Of a stretch of DNA of 60,000 nt, positions 12,301 through 27,300 are shown piece after piece (within the stretch, counting starts at the first letter, position 1; every line of letters starts with the position of its first letter). Source of the DNA: Apostichopus japonicus (taxonomy: Eukaryota; Echinodermata; Holothuroidea; Aspidochirotida; Stichopodidae); contig NC_092566.1 of assembly GCF_037975245.1 (NCBI RefSeq), positions 10,943,501 through 11,003,500 on the forward strand, written 5' to 3'. A program made the position numbers and the translations under genes. The notes beneath the pieces were generated by a model, which was given only the letters and a program-made list of their open reading frames with translations, did no database searches and was not told where the DNA came from.

Positions 12301-15300
12301 ACACGTTAAAATGCATGGGAGGTCAATTAACTTATCTATTAATGATCTTTTATTTAAGCTAACTATCTATTAATAAATTTATGACCACCTACCATCTAAC
12401 TGATACTTTTCTCCGATGTCCAATGGATTCTGATTCTGAACCCAGGATTTCTTTGGAGTTGGGACGCCCTCAGCATAACATTTCACTTTGGCGGACGAAC
12501 CCCGAGCCGTCAATTGGTTGTGTGGACACATTGCTACCGAAGGAGGTACTGACAAAAAACATGGAAAATGTGGGTTGATATATTAGTCAAAAATATTGTT
12601 TAAAATATCCCCAGTTCACGACGGGTAAGAATAGGGCTGATGTGACGGGTCGGGTGGTGTATAGACCCGCGGTGGGCTCGGGGGCAGTGGCGGAGCTAGG
12701 GGTATTGGTCAAGGGGGCGAGATTGGTCTATATAGGGGCGCTTTCGACACTATCTAAGCGGAGCGCCACCACAGGTTGGCGCGTAGCGTACAGAAATTTT
12801 TTGAGTAAAGATATTTCCTAGATCGCCGGAAATGACCCTTTCCTGGCCTTGCTTATTTGCAAATAAACGAAGAATAAATAGGTGTCATCGCCAACAAAAT
12901 GTGACAAATGTCAATAGGTAGATGAGAGCGCAATAAAAATGTAAATAATCGCGAATAAGTAAAAAGTGGTAAAAAGCTGAAAAGGGCGTCAGCAGTCCAT
13001 TTGAGTCCGTCAGGGGGGGGCATCCGCCCCCTGACTGTATGGACGCTCCGCCACTAGCTCGGGGTCAATGTGGGGGGGGGGAAAGAAAATACAGGATAAA
13101 GAATATTGTATTCTAAGACTTTTAATAATCTGGAAAAAAAAACGAATGTTTCAAAAAGGGGGCTCGGTGGCATAGTTGTTCCCGGGACCCTAGCTCCCGA
13201 CATCCCTGGGTAGGATAAATAAACAAGCAAAATACACTTATGTTAAGAATGATGAAGAAATGACTCTTTATAAATATATTCCTGCAGAATTGGGTAGGGG
13301 ACACTCTGGTGTCTACAACGAGATTATTAATATACATATGCCAACACTAGTTTACCACTGTAAGAACCGCTGTCAATTTCAAATGTTTCAGTTACTAGTT
13401 TTATGTAATAAAAGTGCATTTAAGAAGTAAACGTTTTTAGCCTCAATAAAATTTCTAACATAGTTATGGTATTTACTACTGACCATTATCAACCTGTGGT
13501 TTGCTCCGAATTTAAAACTGCTTATAAAATAAGGCTTTGGTTGTTTGTGGGAGGAGAAGAGTATATGCTCTTCCACCAGCCTCTTTTCCCAAACGATCAG
13601 TCTCTTACCTTCTACAGTTACCATGACAACCTGTCTGACGTTTGGATAAGCAGCGGCATAGCAGGTGTACTCTCCAATGTGTATAACTTGAATGTTGACA
13701 ATATATAAACGATCGTCGCTATGATACTGTAGAAAAGAAAAATAAAGAAGAAAAAAGAACACAAAAAAATGAGTGAAAAACTGAACCGTGTTACATCAAA
13801 ATATGCTAAGTTAGACGAAAACGAAAAGTGGTCACGTAAATGACAAATTACAAATCTGTTTTCTTAATTTTACTGAAGGGATGAAAATATTAATTAGTGT
13901 CACTTCTGTTCTACTGGTGTGGCAAGGACAAGAATATCGAACGGGTTTTCATGTTAATTCTAAAGAGAGAGAAGGTGCGGGCGGGTGGGAGTGGGGGGGG
14001 GGAAGGAGGGCGCACGAGAATTGTTATCAATGAATATTACAGTGCAAGTCGTTACTGTGTAGAAGCATAACCTCATATATTGGATGCCCCAGAAACACAC
14101 TACCTCATTTTGTGGATGTACCTCTGAATTTTATCTCCAGTAAGATAACTTCTTCTTCTCCAAATAATGAAGCAATCTTTATACTCTATTAGATTCTTCA
14201 CCCCAAATCAACTTTAAATCCTTACGTTTTATTTACCTCATTTTTATTCACTTGCACTTAGCAAGTTTACATGAGCAAAACTGACAAATTGAATGGTTGC
14301 ATTACAAATAATAACTTCTCGCTTTTCTTTTCGGTTTTTTCTTATTAGTATTCACCACATGCAAAGAACGAATCTCTCAAACATAATAATAAGGGATGTT
14401 AATGAATTTTTCTCTGAGGTCCATGGCAGAAAGAAATGTTGCGATTGGTGTAAGCCAAAGGTCAAAGAGAATCAGTATTTTACCATACATAGGTTGAGCA
14501 CTGTTCAGGAAGATCGTAATAGGATGCTAAAAGCAGGCAAAACCAATTGGTAACATCTTTTTTTGGGGGGGGGGGGAGGGACGGGGTTGATCGAGAACAC
14601 TTTTGCGGGCAGGAAATTGGACAGCTGGCCACCTAGTGGTTAACCCTGATTTCAGTGTGTCAAAGCTAACAGTGCATAAGATATATATATATATATATAC
14701 GTACCACGTTTATTCCTTCAAAATCATTCTTTTCCGTTATCTGTGCTCCGTTCCTCTCCCATATGATTCTGAATTTGTAGTTGGTTTCTAGATCACAGCT
14801 GAGGACTAAGTTTGTACCGACTTTTCCGTTCATCCTCTTCCTCTTGAGTTCCTCAGTTATGGAAATTGGTTGGATACCTGCGATAGAAATTAATAAAAAT
14901 AAACAAGTATATGTACTGTACACTGGTAATTCAAAAAGGATTAAGGCGGGAAGCAGAAACTGTATGGGGATGAGAAGGGAGGGTAGGGTAGGTGGATGGG
15001 GCAGAGAGGTGTGCATTACATTGTAATGCCAGTTTATTAAAGATAATAGCTTTAAAGGTTTTGCTGATATTTCTTTGAATAGCAGTAAGCAAATGATGTC
15101 AAGACGAACATATAGTTTCATACAGTGCTATATAGTACTACCTACAAATCGGTAGAAAATCTGTGTCAAGTTGCTGACAATGGACACCAATGACCAATGG
15201 ACACTGTACACACTGAAAACATACACTTATTGTGGTCCTGGTATATCTGCACAGGCTTACAGGAAGTTCAACTGTATGCAAGCGATAATTATAACGGGTT

Positions 15301-18300
15301 GATAAGCTCTACCTCATTCTTTCCACTCTCGTGCACCTTACCCCACCCCACCCCAACTTTGAACAATTTAAGAATTAATCACATTAAAAATGAAATGGCA
15401 ATCTTCCGGTATGAGCTCAGGTCGGTAGTATATTTTGTTAAATTATTGTAGCACTTCTTTCATAAGCACCGGCATATATAGCCAGCTATCACATAACTTT
15501 TACTTTCTATATCTAGGCTAATTTTGCTCACCAAATACGTCATAGAGTTCCGGCGCCGACAGTCTGTTATCTTGATTCCGATCGGCCCTCATGAAGTCCT
15601 CCATAGAACACTCAACAGAGAAATACTGCAGACCATCGGATGTGAGGGCGTCTTTCAACTCATCCATGCTGATGATGTCATCTTTGTCCGTGTCGAGATG
15701 ATTGAACAGGAAGCTGATCAAAAACTTCAAAGTCACTGAAAGAAAAATCAGGTCGGTGGTTTCAAAGATATTTGAAATCTGGTAGATTTATTTATACCTT
15801 GAAGATGATACGTTTGTAAGACAAAGCTAATGAATATGCATAGCCACACTGACAAGAGTAATACGTAGCTTGAATATTCATCATGTCACATTACGGAAAA
15901 GGAAGTTTAATAAAAAATAAAACAATGAAGAAATGACATCATTGTGAAAATCCGTTCGGCATTAGATCTAATTTCTTAATTTCAAGTAAGATTATTAATT
16001 AATCTGTTGGATAATCAAATTAAGAAAGAAATGACGCCATGCATAGTATGTTTTTTTCCCCCTTTTATTGCTTCACTGATTCATTACGTCTGAGAGTGTT
16101 GCAATTTGGTCTTGTTCTTCAAGTGACGTCACTATTTATAATCGAAGTTACGTTATGGCCACATCGGAATTTACCTCTGATGTTTACGAAAGGAATAAGG
16201 CCTACATTACATCGATATGATGAAGACAAGTGATGAAACAGATTTCTGAAACCTTGGAAAACTTCCCCCGCTCCATTCCCTAATCGTCCCGGAAATATCT
16301 TCTCATGCCAAATACGGTATATAACACAAACTAATAACTGATGTGGGGAAAGTCGCTTTGACAGAATAGCGCGGATCACTGTTTCCCAGTTGAGTTAATT
16401 TTGCCTATCGTCTGCCCCGACATCATTGAAATCATCTTGATTTGTCACTCACTTGGAGGTAGGGAAGGGTTAACTTCATCCGCAGGGTTTCTGAACTGTT
16501 TTCTGTAATGACTCAGAACTTCACTCTTGAACTCTAGATAGTCTGCTGTACTACAGTTGCGTGTAATGACGTCATTGGTGGGTACTTCAGGTTCTTCATC
16601 GTCTGCAGACGAGCTGGCAGGTTCGGTTCTTACATCCTCCATAGGGCTCGCTACGCAAAGAAGCGATAGAAAAAAAGAGAGTAAAACTATACAGGTTGAA
16701 TCAGTATTTTAGCATTCTGCAATTTCTTCAAGTTTTCAAAATGGACACTTTTTATAAATATAAGTAGGCGACATTTCTATATTTAGTCTCTAGCTGACCA
16801 CGCGAATGATTCCTAGTGATTTATGAATATTCAACAGGGCAAAAAGGAGAGAAATAGTGGAAAATTGAAGGCAATCAATATTTACACGTCAATATTTCAA
16901 AAGAATATTTCTGAAGGGTCAAGCTGACCGTTCAAACTTATTCCTGGTGTTTTATAAATTTTCAACAAGGCAAATAAACAACCAGAAAGAGAGAGGGCGA
17001 GAGAGAGAGATAAAAATATAATTACAGCTAATCAAATTTGGCTGGCTCCACAAGTGAGCATGCAGCTGCTCTTTAAAGTCGAAATAAAAATTGAGATAAT
17101 TTCTTTTAACTGAGAAATATTCAAGAAGCAAATAGTCTAAGGGAGTTGAAACGCTGTGAGGATAACAGTGTTTTTTTTTTTTTAATTTTTGTTACTTTGA
17201 GCATGAATGACCACTTATTGACTTTTTAAGATACATTGGATCAAACCTGATGAACTTGATAAACCGATGACTATCTTATCTAAAATAGGCCACAATATTC
17301 TACAGATCACTCGTGTTTAATAGAGCTTAATAAAGCGGTAAAATCGCTTGTTCATTTAAAGACTTTTACAACATACTTCACAATTGGAATAATAACTTTT
17401 CTCTTACTGCTGGCATGAAGGCATCCTAATTTCTTTTACAGTTTAAAGTCGGTTTGGAGAAAATCAATACAGTAATTGAGGTGAAATGTATTGGAAAATA
17501 TCTATGTGACGTAGAAGGCTACGTCACGACTCTTACACCATGAACTCCCTTCCACCTGAATCGTTCCCACTGTTACACCATGACAGGATAAAGGGAAACG
17601 TCCGCCGTTCTTGATACCTGATTGGTTACAGAAGTGGGATCGATTTTTTTTTTAAAACAAGAAGTAAAATAGCATCCTATACCTGTCGAGGCCTTCAAGT
17701 TTTCTTCTTCCGTGACTACTTTCTTAGCGGCCATTGTTGTGGAAGCTACCGGCGTTATCGGCGGCATAGGAGGCATAGCAGTGGTGGCCCTCGCGCACGT
17801 GACGCCGTGCATGATGGATATATGGTGACCAGTGATACAGGCAGAGCGGTGTAATTCGCAGTGGTTGTCATAGAGAATGCCATCTGAACCGCATACAGGG
17901 TTAAGATGTTTCTTACAGCTTGGCCTGCACATACATTCAGCTAGTCCTGTTGTTGTATTGAGGAAACATTGTCTACCCTTAGGACAGTCAAAGTCAAGAC
18001 AAGGATCTGTGGAAAGAATCAAATAAAAAAAGAAGAAGAATAGTTCAACTGTTTACGCAGGTGTTTTCAATAGGCGGTCCCGGGACATATTCGGGCCCGT
18101 ATAATACATTCCAATGTGGATTCCCACTATATTGCATTGATTTTCGCTATAAGATTAGAGCTTAAGCTTTTATCACCTTGACAGAGAACCTTATATATTG
18201 TAATGCACACTCTTCGAATGAGAAGTTTATAAGTTAGGGCGTCCACATATTAAGCGGGATGTATATACATACACACACACACATCGTTCTATCTTTGGGG

Positions 18301-21300
18301 TCAAAATACTGATGATCTACTAAGTTCCTTCTTTAAAAAATATCAGCGGATACGTACTACTGATATACACTCCTTCCAGTAGAAATTGTGTAAATTCTTA
18401 CAAACGAATTACGCGCATGCGCGAATGTGCAAAGTACACCACAAGATATAAGCATAAGCTGTTTATACACATATGGAAAAGCCGTCAGCATCGCATGTTG
18501 AAAAGGTTACAGATGGCCTCAACATACATGTCACCAGGCTCTTCATAAGGCAAAAACGTCACTACCTATGCAGAGGCAAACTAAATCGAGGTTAAAGTTT
18601 CGGATGTATTGTGTATGACGTTGATATTATATCAGGTATAAACATATTTTATTAACCGCAGTTTGTTTGCCACATAAATCATGTAGCCCTCTTAATTTCC
18701 TATTGCTATACTAGAGGAGGCTTAATTTTTACATCAACACCCCCCCCCCTCCCGCCGCACACACACACACATCTCCCCTTTGGCATGGCGCACCTTGGTC
18801 CACCCTGAGGCTAATACTTTTTATATTATTCTACAGGGTTCTCTTTATTGAATTATAACTATTCGCTGCCCCAGGCGTTGTCCCTATAGAAACTGCTATG
18901 TTGCAGCGTGTCATGGATATTTTGTAACTGCGCTATATAGTTCTACACCATCAGTTTATATAAACGTAACTTATACGTTAGTCATCTACTTCGGATCGGC
19001 CAACAGTCTCATGCATATTATTGACTGAAACAACATACTTGTAGACATCAGTGTTTTACTTGCGTGAGCCCTCAAATGCCAAGAATGCCTACGGGGAGTC
19101 TCTCCCACTCATATGGAAGGTTAAGTGTAATTTATGCACGAAAACATTACTCATGCCGCGGAAGAGATTTGTTCACATGTAAGCAGATTTACATCATCCC
19201 ATGAGCGTATCTCTGCCTCTTATTATAACATCGCATAAATCTCACACAAGAGAGGTCTCACCACCTTCATCCGTGATGCCTTAAAGGGACCAATAGGCTT
19301 ACTGTGATTTTGATTCTTAATGGATGGATAGCTATATTCCATAATGTATATACAGTAAAATAAGGCGGATTGCATTAAACATGGCCATGGATGGACTATA
19401 TACCGTCTGCAATATAGATATCGCTGGTTATACATATAGTAATGAGTCAAGGGACTCAACTTGATCTTATAAACCAGACTTGGCGCAGTGTCGTGAACCG
19501 TAAAGAAAAAACAAAGAAAGTAAAAGGGAAAGAAAGAAAGAAGGAAAACCGAAATAAATCTAGCAGAAATAATGTAATTAGTATGATATTTATTGATTGA
19601 AAGGTACATGTGACAGCTGTTTGAGAACTATGCCTTTCATGGAACGCCGTATGTAGGGTTATATTTGTTGGGTACAAAAATTATGTTTTACACACTATAA
19701 TGTTCTTGCATCAGTGATACGTCACAGCCCTATCTCACAGTGTAAAAGCCCTTGGACCTATGGGCGCAAAGCCCTATATACACCGGTAACGCGTGTAAAC
19801 GTACTACACAAATGAATTTCCAATGATGGAAATGATTCAATGACTTTAAATTTGAGCCAATTTAACCAAACAAAGATATGTTGGTCCCCTCATGACAGAT
19901 ATCAGCCAACATGTTCTTGTGCCCTCTCCAAAACTTCGAACTCTGGCTTCAGAGTTGAACCAATGCCACTTCTCCTAATTTTGTCTTTTATTTTAGTCTA
20001 CGTCTTTATCTTTAACTAAATCTAAAAATGTGAGTTACCGCATGTCGTCAAGGGAACGGTGCATGAGTTAGAATCGTCAATTTTTTCGTACAAATGTTGG
20101 CAGATTTAATATATCTGAGGCCGCCAATGGCAATCGTGTTCACTCCTCTGTACACCTGGTCTCGCATATCAGTTTTTCCTAATTTCAATTTATCTAAATT
20201 TAGAATTAGTTTCTGATACGGGTTAATTTTCTTTTGTTTCAACATTCTCTGATGATACTGGCAATTTTGGCAGAGGTGTCATAATTTGTTTTAAAGTTTG
20301 CTTGACGTCAGTGCTGGATATAACTGCTATATTGGGTCAATATCAGATTCATCTTATGAAGATATATGATATACTAATGGTATAGCAGCTGCTGCCTTGA
20401 CTACTGCATATATGACAGTAATGTGTTATAACCTTAGGCTTCATACTCTCATGTGTATATGGTACTTTGTATAAACAGCTGCATAATATTACACACCGTT
20501 GAGTTGTTTATGGGAGTATCTCTGCGAATGTTCGTTTGTATTTCCAGCTTGTCATATTAGGTTATAACCTTAGGCGCAACTTCATATACATATATGATAA
20601 ACGAGTTAAACATTGAGCACGACTGTATACCGGGCTCGAATCTCGGTAGACACTGGAAGTTTTTTTCACTGTTCTGGATTTTCCAACTCACTACAATTTC
20701 ATTTATATATGTATATTAATATATATATCATATATATATATTTATATTATTTCATGCTACAATTTATTGGTTTATGCAGCTCTTTGTGTTAGAGTATATC
20801 GTCTTTGAATGCTTAAATTTGTTTCCATTTTACAGTAGAATACTAGGTTATAACCTTTCTCTGTTGAAAGTGTGCATGCATGATGAACTTTTGAAAAGTT
20901 GAAAAGTTTACTGCAAAATATCGCAAATAGCAGTTCACGGACTGATGGTCTTCGCTTTATAAATGCCCGTATCTATGTCGAACCATCACAATGGGCTATA
21001 AGCCTATGTTATGTAATGTCATATATATATATATATATGTATGACACGGATATGATACGGATGTGTATGATACTGTCGGCAAAGTGTAGCCTTAATACAC
21101 ATACAGGTTGGAAGAAGAGACGTTTCCCTTATCTATATACCAAACATTTTGATTCTTCTCTTTAAATTTCTAACGTTTGGTATGGTCACGTAAAGCTGCA
21201 ATTAATCGTCGTGTGTGTGTGTGACGTCGTAATTCGAGGCATTTTCTTTATTGTGTGTGTGTGTGGAGGGGGGGAGGGAGGGGGGGACCCATAGATGTGT

Positions 21301-24300
21301 TATGCATAGTAACATAAGCTATCTTCTTTCATACAAATACAAGGTAGCTTAAGAGGCTAACCATTCGAAAACCTAGACGCGATATCTTGGCATATATCTT
21401 AGATTAATCCATCTTAATTAAAAAACTTCTCTACTCTAAGAGAAAATATGCTTAAAGGTAAAACGGAAAGACAAAAACGCCTAGCCCTCTAATGATCTGA
21501 CAAGTCCTGGAAGTCCATTCAACACGACACAACTACCACATTGTAAATACAACCTACAATTGCCCCTAGATATCCAGCGTATTCCCCATACTGCCACTAG
21601 CACAAATGATTATCTGTAGCGAAAGTCTCGACATTCTCCAGAGTATCTAATGAATCATTTTCACTTATCCCTTACTTAATGCATCAATTCTGGCCATACT
21701 AAGTAACGTTTCAATCCGGTTAAGCACTCATGCATATTCATGATCTTTCATCGCTTAAGTCAGCTAGGCTTTAATTACATATATTCACGCTTGGTGACCA
21801 ACATTGATTTATGTGTTGATTTAAGCACTTGGAAATCCTATTCATAAGCTTGCCACTATAGTTAATGAGGTACGCTACACTACACGTACATTATATTATA
21901 CACTGCATGCGCGCTTGGTACAACCAAACCTTATGTTATGTTTGTGTGTGTAGATCTGTGTATTCCACTTACACAGCGGCTTTACCTATACACAAGCAAT
22001 TTAAACAACATGCAGACTTTGATCGCTGTAACAGTTATGTGCTTCAGTTTATAAAGCAGGAAAGAAGGAGGAAAAAAAAAAACAACTTCGATACCTGGGA
22101 GTACGGATTGCAGTTCGATAATCATTGAAAGCACCGAGGCCGCCTCGGAGGATCTTATGAGCGAAAACTTATTAAAAATCTAATAAATTTTCTTACCTAT
22201 TGTATCAAGGGTTCCACGATGATTCTTCTGCTGTAAAAGTGAAATAAAATGATGTAATGATATAAAAAGGTTGCTAAGATACCTTTATAACATTATCACC
22301 GGATAGATCCATTTCATGAATGTCGGTTTCCATGGAGACGTATCCAGGATGATTGATATATACTGAAAGAACATTGACTCTATCACACATAACATTATGT
22401 AAGGTTTATGAAACAGAACTGCGGAAATCTACTGCAGCTACTAGGCTACTACTACTAACTATACTACTACTGGTACTAGTACTACTACTACTAGTACTAC
22501 TACTGCTACTTCTTCTACTACCATACTCATTTGGATTATAGGTGATATTTCATGAAGAACAAAAAAAGCTTTATTAAACTGCCCGTACTTCCTGAAGATA
22601 GCTTGTTATGCAAATTCTATGTGACTGTGTACAAATTTCCACATGAAACCTCATGAAGATACCCCTTTAGCATGACAATGTGTAATAATTTACAAAAAGG
22701 TTGGGCAGCGATGTACACCGATATGAGAAAACATATGTGTCAAAATAGTTTTTCAGAGTGTCGATATACAATGATGGGATATATAAGTAAAGTCTAGGCA
22801 GGCCAAGACAGGTCAAGACAGGTCTAGACAGGTCAAGGCATATCACAGCAGTGCAAGTTTGTATAATGCCATGGACAGTAACTGTGGGTGAGATCATAAT
22901 AGCAATGGATAAAAATATGTTTATGCTCTACGAGTATATTACATAAAATATATATTCCAGTTTTAGGCCAATTTACTTTGCGCATGCGTGGTTGGTTTAT
23001 AATCATGCACCCCGGGAAAAAAAACATTTTACTGCAAAGCGTCCGATGACTAGTGAAGCAAAGTGCCAAAACTGGAAATATTAATTACATAACTTTACTC
23101 ACAACATATTGTCGACAGATGAACGAGAAAAATATCATCAATAAATTTATCTTCATCCCTGATTATCCTCTTTTATCCCATGCATGTTTGAAGGGGAGTA
23201 CGTGGATATTATGGTTTATGACATTTTGATATATAGCTTATGCAAATTCATCCGTATGTATATATGTCAGTTAGTGAGTCCGTTTGAAGCAGAAAAATGA
23301 TGTTTCGTACACATTTGTGAGGAGTCATGAAGCTATATATGCATAAAGGAAAACCATATACATAAACTGAGAAAATATCTATATTTAGTTCTTAACGTAT
23401 AATGCAAAACGATGAAGAAGAAGTCATGTATATAATGCATTAACAGTTATAGTAATGTAAAGTCTCAATAAAACACTACGATTTTATAAGTTCTATTGCG
23501 CTTTTGTGAGTTTCGTGTATTTCAAACACTTCCAATATTTGATTTAACAATGATACTTTAATTTGCTTGTAAAATATGTAACTTGCCACATTTAAAGCAC
23601 CTGAGATATCCGTGTCTTGGGGGTTGTACATTTTCTGACACTTGAGAAGGGACTTTTCGAGGGGGATCAATGTATATATGTATCCCACAAACAGAGGCTG
23701 ATGACCTCGAACGTACATTCCTATATAGAAGGAACTAGGACTATATATAACAGCATAAGCTTTGGAAAACACCAGAGGATATGTGCATGAACCGCATGCA
23801 AGATAAAAGTATTGAGCCGTTGTCGGTAGAGACGCGAGGTTGATTTTAAAGTGATATAAAGTGACCCTTTATATGATACTCATTCATCCCTTGTGTTTAA
23901 AACTTGCTTCCTGCAATTATCTAGCATGCGCGTCTAACGTACTTTAAATAACGTATATTGCAATATCATATCATATGTTTTCCCATATCGGTTATATACT
24001 TTGTTATTTTTCAGTTTTTTGTAAAAAAAAAAGGTATCATTTTCAAACTTGAGATGTTTTCATTTTTTGAGAGGGGGGGTTACAAAGGAAATAACAGATG
24101 TGACGTTAAGCAGATTTATCATTTTATAATCACATATTCACTTTCTATGAGAACCAATCCAGTTATACATGTGCAACGCTTTTTTCTCAGAATTCATTGT
24201 TTAATGTTCTAATTAAATTATCTTTCCATCCGTCGCTTGATTTGTGTCCTCTCTGTTTATATTCGTAGCAGTCCACAGTTCCAGCAAACGGCTGATTTTA

Positions 24301-27300
24301 ATATTCTACTTAATTGAAAACTCGATCTACAAATATTTGGAAAGAAAACTGAGCGACTAATTCCAACAAATGCCATGGAAACCGATGTTTATAAATAAAA
24401 TGGCGGATATCTCTAGAAAAGCTTGGTCGATATTGATCATCTCGAGTATCGATTCGAACTGACGGTGATGAAAATCTTTTTCTTCCAGTATCAGTTATAT
24501 ACCATTACTTGTAGCAGTGAGTACACAGCTCGTACTCGTGTTCTAGCATAGATGTTGGTACTCGTCTCCGCCCACGTAGATATTGTACACGTAAATGCTG
24601 GTACTCAGGACATTTTAGAACTCTATCGGTATCGATATATTAGTACAAGATTAAATACTCGCGCTGAGAGCATACTTTTTTAAGAAAAAGTCGCCCAGGA
24701 GAGAACCTGCGCACGAAAGCTAAACTGCCAAACGACTGATCCGCTCTCAGCCCCAGTCCCCTTGCATCGGGACTGTGAGAAGCGAGAGCATTGTACTCGA
24801 AACCATACTCTTGCCAAAGGAGAATTATTCCTGTATGCGGACTCATGTTACTGTCTAGATGGAAATTATGTTTACTAACATTTTATATTGAAATATGATA
24901 GCAGGGAGGTGTTACAGATGGAGAAACAACAAACACTGAACCGTTTATAGGAGCTATGTGAGTTTTTGCCTATAATAATCTTGGTATTGTTTTCGACACA
25001 AGTTGGAAGACTCGTGCAGGTTACTATTATAAGTACAACAGCCACATTTCACTTTCTTCATCGAGTTACACAACCCCCCGCCCCTTACAGAATGCTACTA
25101 AAGTAATTTGTGGGGGAGAAAGAAAAAAGACAACCAAGAATGCATGTCGTGTAAGACTTAAGTTAGTCTACCCTGGAATTCAGATAACCATAGCAACCAA
25201 CTTGGCTGTAATTAAGAAGTATTTCCATAATTGCCCCACCTAGAAGTCTTCAAATTATGCAAAAAGTTGCAGAATTATGATATTAGTTAACTTTATTCAT
25301 CCTATAAAAAGAGGTGATTCAAAACAAATTGCCAAAATTGAGCATTTTCTCTCATTTTCGCGAGTGTAACATGATTACAATAAAACGACTGGAAAGAACC
25401 TACATCTATACGAACCAAAAATAACCTCTGAGTAAAACAAATCGAAAATGTCAACTTAATAAACAGTCTTGTAAAAGCATATATACATAATGTAAATGTT
25501 TAGTCACTTATGATGCGTTTTCAAAGGTAAATATGTCTGTTTGCAGTCACAACGTACATGTTAATAACTTATTACGCGTTTAAAGGTATACACTGTTTTA
25601 TCTCTCAAAAACAATTTTTATCGTTTATTAGCCGTTAAAGGTAATTTGTATTGTCTCTCAAATACAACTGATATCTTCTTCAATTAATTCTTCTTTAAAA
25701 TGCAATTTTATTACCTGTCAAACACATTTCAAATTTATTTAGTCATTACCGGTGTTAATGTAATTGGTTTGTTTTTTTTTTTCTCTCAATTTTATTTTAC
25801 TTTGAGAAGATTACAAGTAAATTTATTGGTATATTTTTCACTCGATAAATTATTTTCAGATGAATTATCGAGAACAAAACAAGATACTAAAAACTCCTAG
25901 ACATTGTGTAAAATGATAGTAATCAGTCCACAACCATCATTTGTGACCATTTTGGGGGTTCTTTCTAGCCTATTTGGATATAATACGTTGATGACATGAT
26001 TGAACGTTCTATAGATTTCATATGTCGAAACTGGGGAGGGAGTAGGGGAGGGGGATCCTAAATCGTGCTCTGTTTTATTTGCAAATACGTAATATGGTCA
26101 AATATTCGAAAATTAAGTTTAAAGTTAGGTTATACTAATGTTACTAAGCGGTCCTCAAATCTCCCTTTGAATTTCAACATTTTCATGAAACTCTATATAA
26201 ATCTGCTAGTGTTGATCCTGATGATATTTTGCATTCGTCTTTCATCTGCTATAGAGTTGAACATGCAGGAATGACCATTAAAATTCATAGATAAATACAA
26301 TTTCCCTGAGACTATAATATCAATTTTATGAACAAAAGAGATATTTTCCTGCATGGCAAATCTTTTCCACAAACATGTATATAGATATATATAATCTGAA
26401 ATGTTCCTTTAATGAGATTCCTCTTTCTATAAGCTATACATGTTTTTAGTTTCAGAATCGATTGTTGAAGTATTCCAGAGTCTCCTCTTTCTGTCTCTGC
26501 CTCTTGAGATTTTGCCGGCCTTAAATCTGCCTCAAGAAGTCTAGAAAGTTGAGAGACCTGAATACCGACAAATCACCAGAAGGGTTTATCTGACTGGTAC
26601 ATTCAGACAGAAGACAGAATAAGACTGACGGCAACAGTTGCTAGATAACATGATTTGTGTGGGGTTTTGTTTAATCAATAATATGAAGACGATTTTGTTT
26701 TTTTGTCCTTTTTCGAGCAAATATTTTATTTTGCATGGCATTTGAACAAACATTTCTGTAATCCCTCAAACGTCCAACCTTCAATCAATATTCATATCAG
26801 AAGAAATAAAAAAAAATGTTTTATTTCATCGGAGGTGTGAATAGTTTGATAAATCTTTACAGTATTGTATGATTTTTGGTACGTGTAGAATTTGAAGGAA
26901 ACGTAAAAAAAAAGTGTTTAACGAGATATGAAAGGCTAACTTTGAAATGATTTTGCAACTAACCTATAGAACTTAGGTTGGATTGAAGCCTTGTGATTTC
27001 GTAACAACAAAAAAAGGTTTTATTTAGGAAAGATGTTGGAATTGGATCGTCTTGTCTCAGGACAAATAGTATGCTGAAGGGAACTATCGTAACCAACGAC
27101 AACAGCACAAATAAAATCAACAACAACGATAGCAATATAAACAATAACAATAACAAAGACGTCGACATGAATACCGCCGCAAGTACCGAACACTAGAGGA
27201 AAATGTGATGATTATCTGATTTGCAGACTAAGAAAACATTTGCTGCAAAAGTGCTATTCTAGCTGTTTCAAACAAAAAGTTTTATTCTTAGATACACTAT

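Larger units (their letters stand above)
13727..17682 (-). other. FSTL introns 6 to 3
   Basis: Introns at 13,727-14,704, 14,878-15,531, 15,736-16,452 and 16,651-17,682. Contents seen: a G-rich run at 13,980-14,009, a G run at 14,563-14,578, a TA microsatellite at 14,681-14,699, and a G-quadruplex motif on the plus strand at about 14,967-15,000. No extra exons recognised. Confidence 0.7.
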
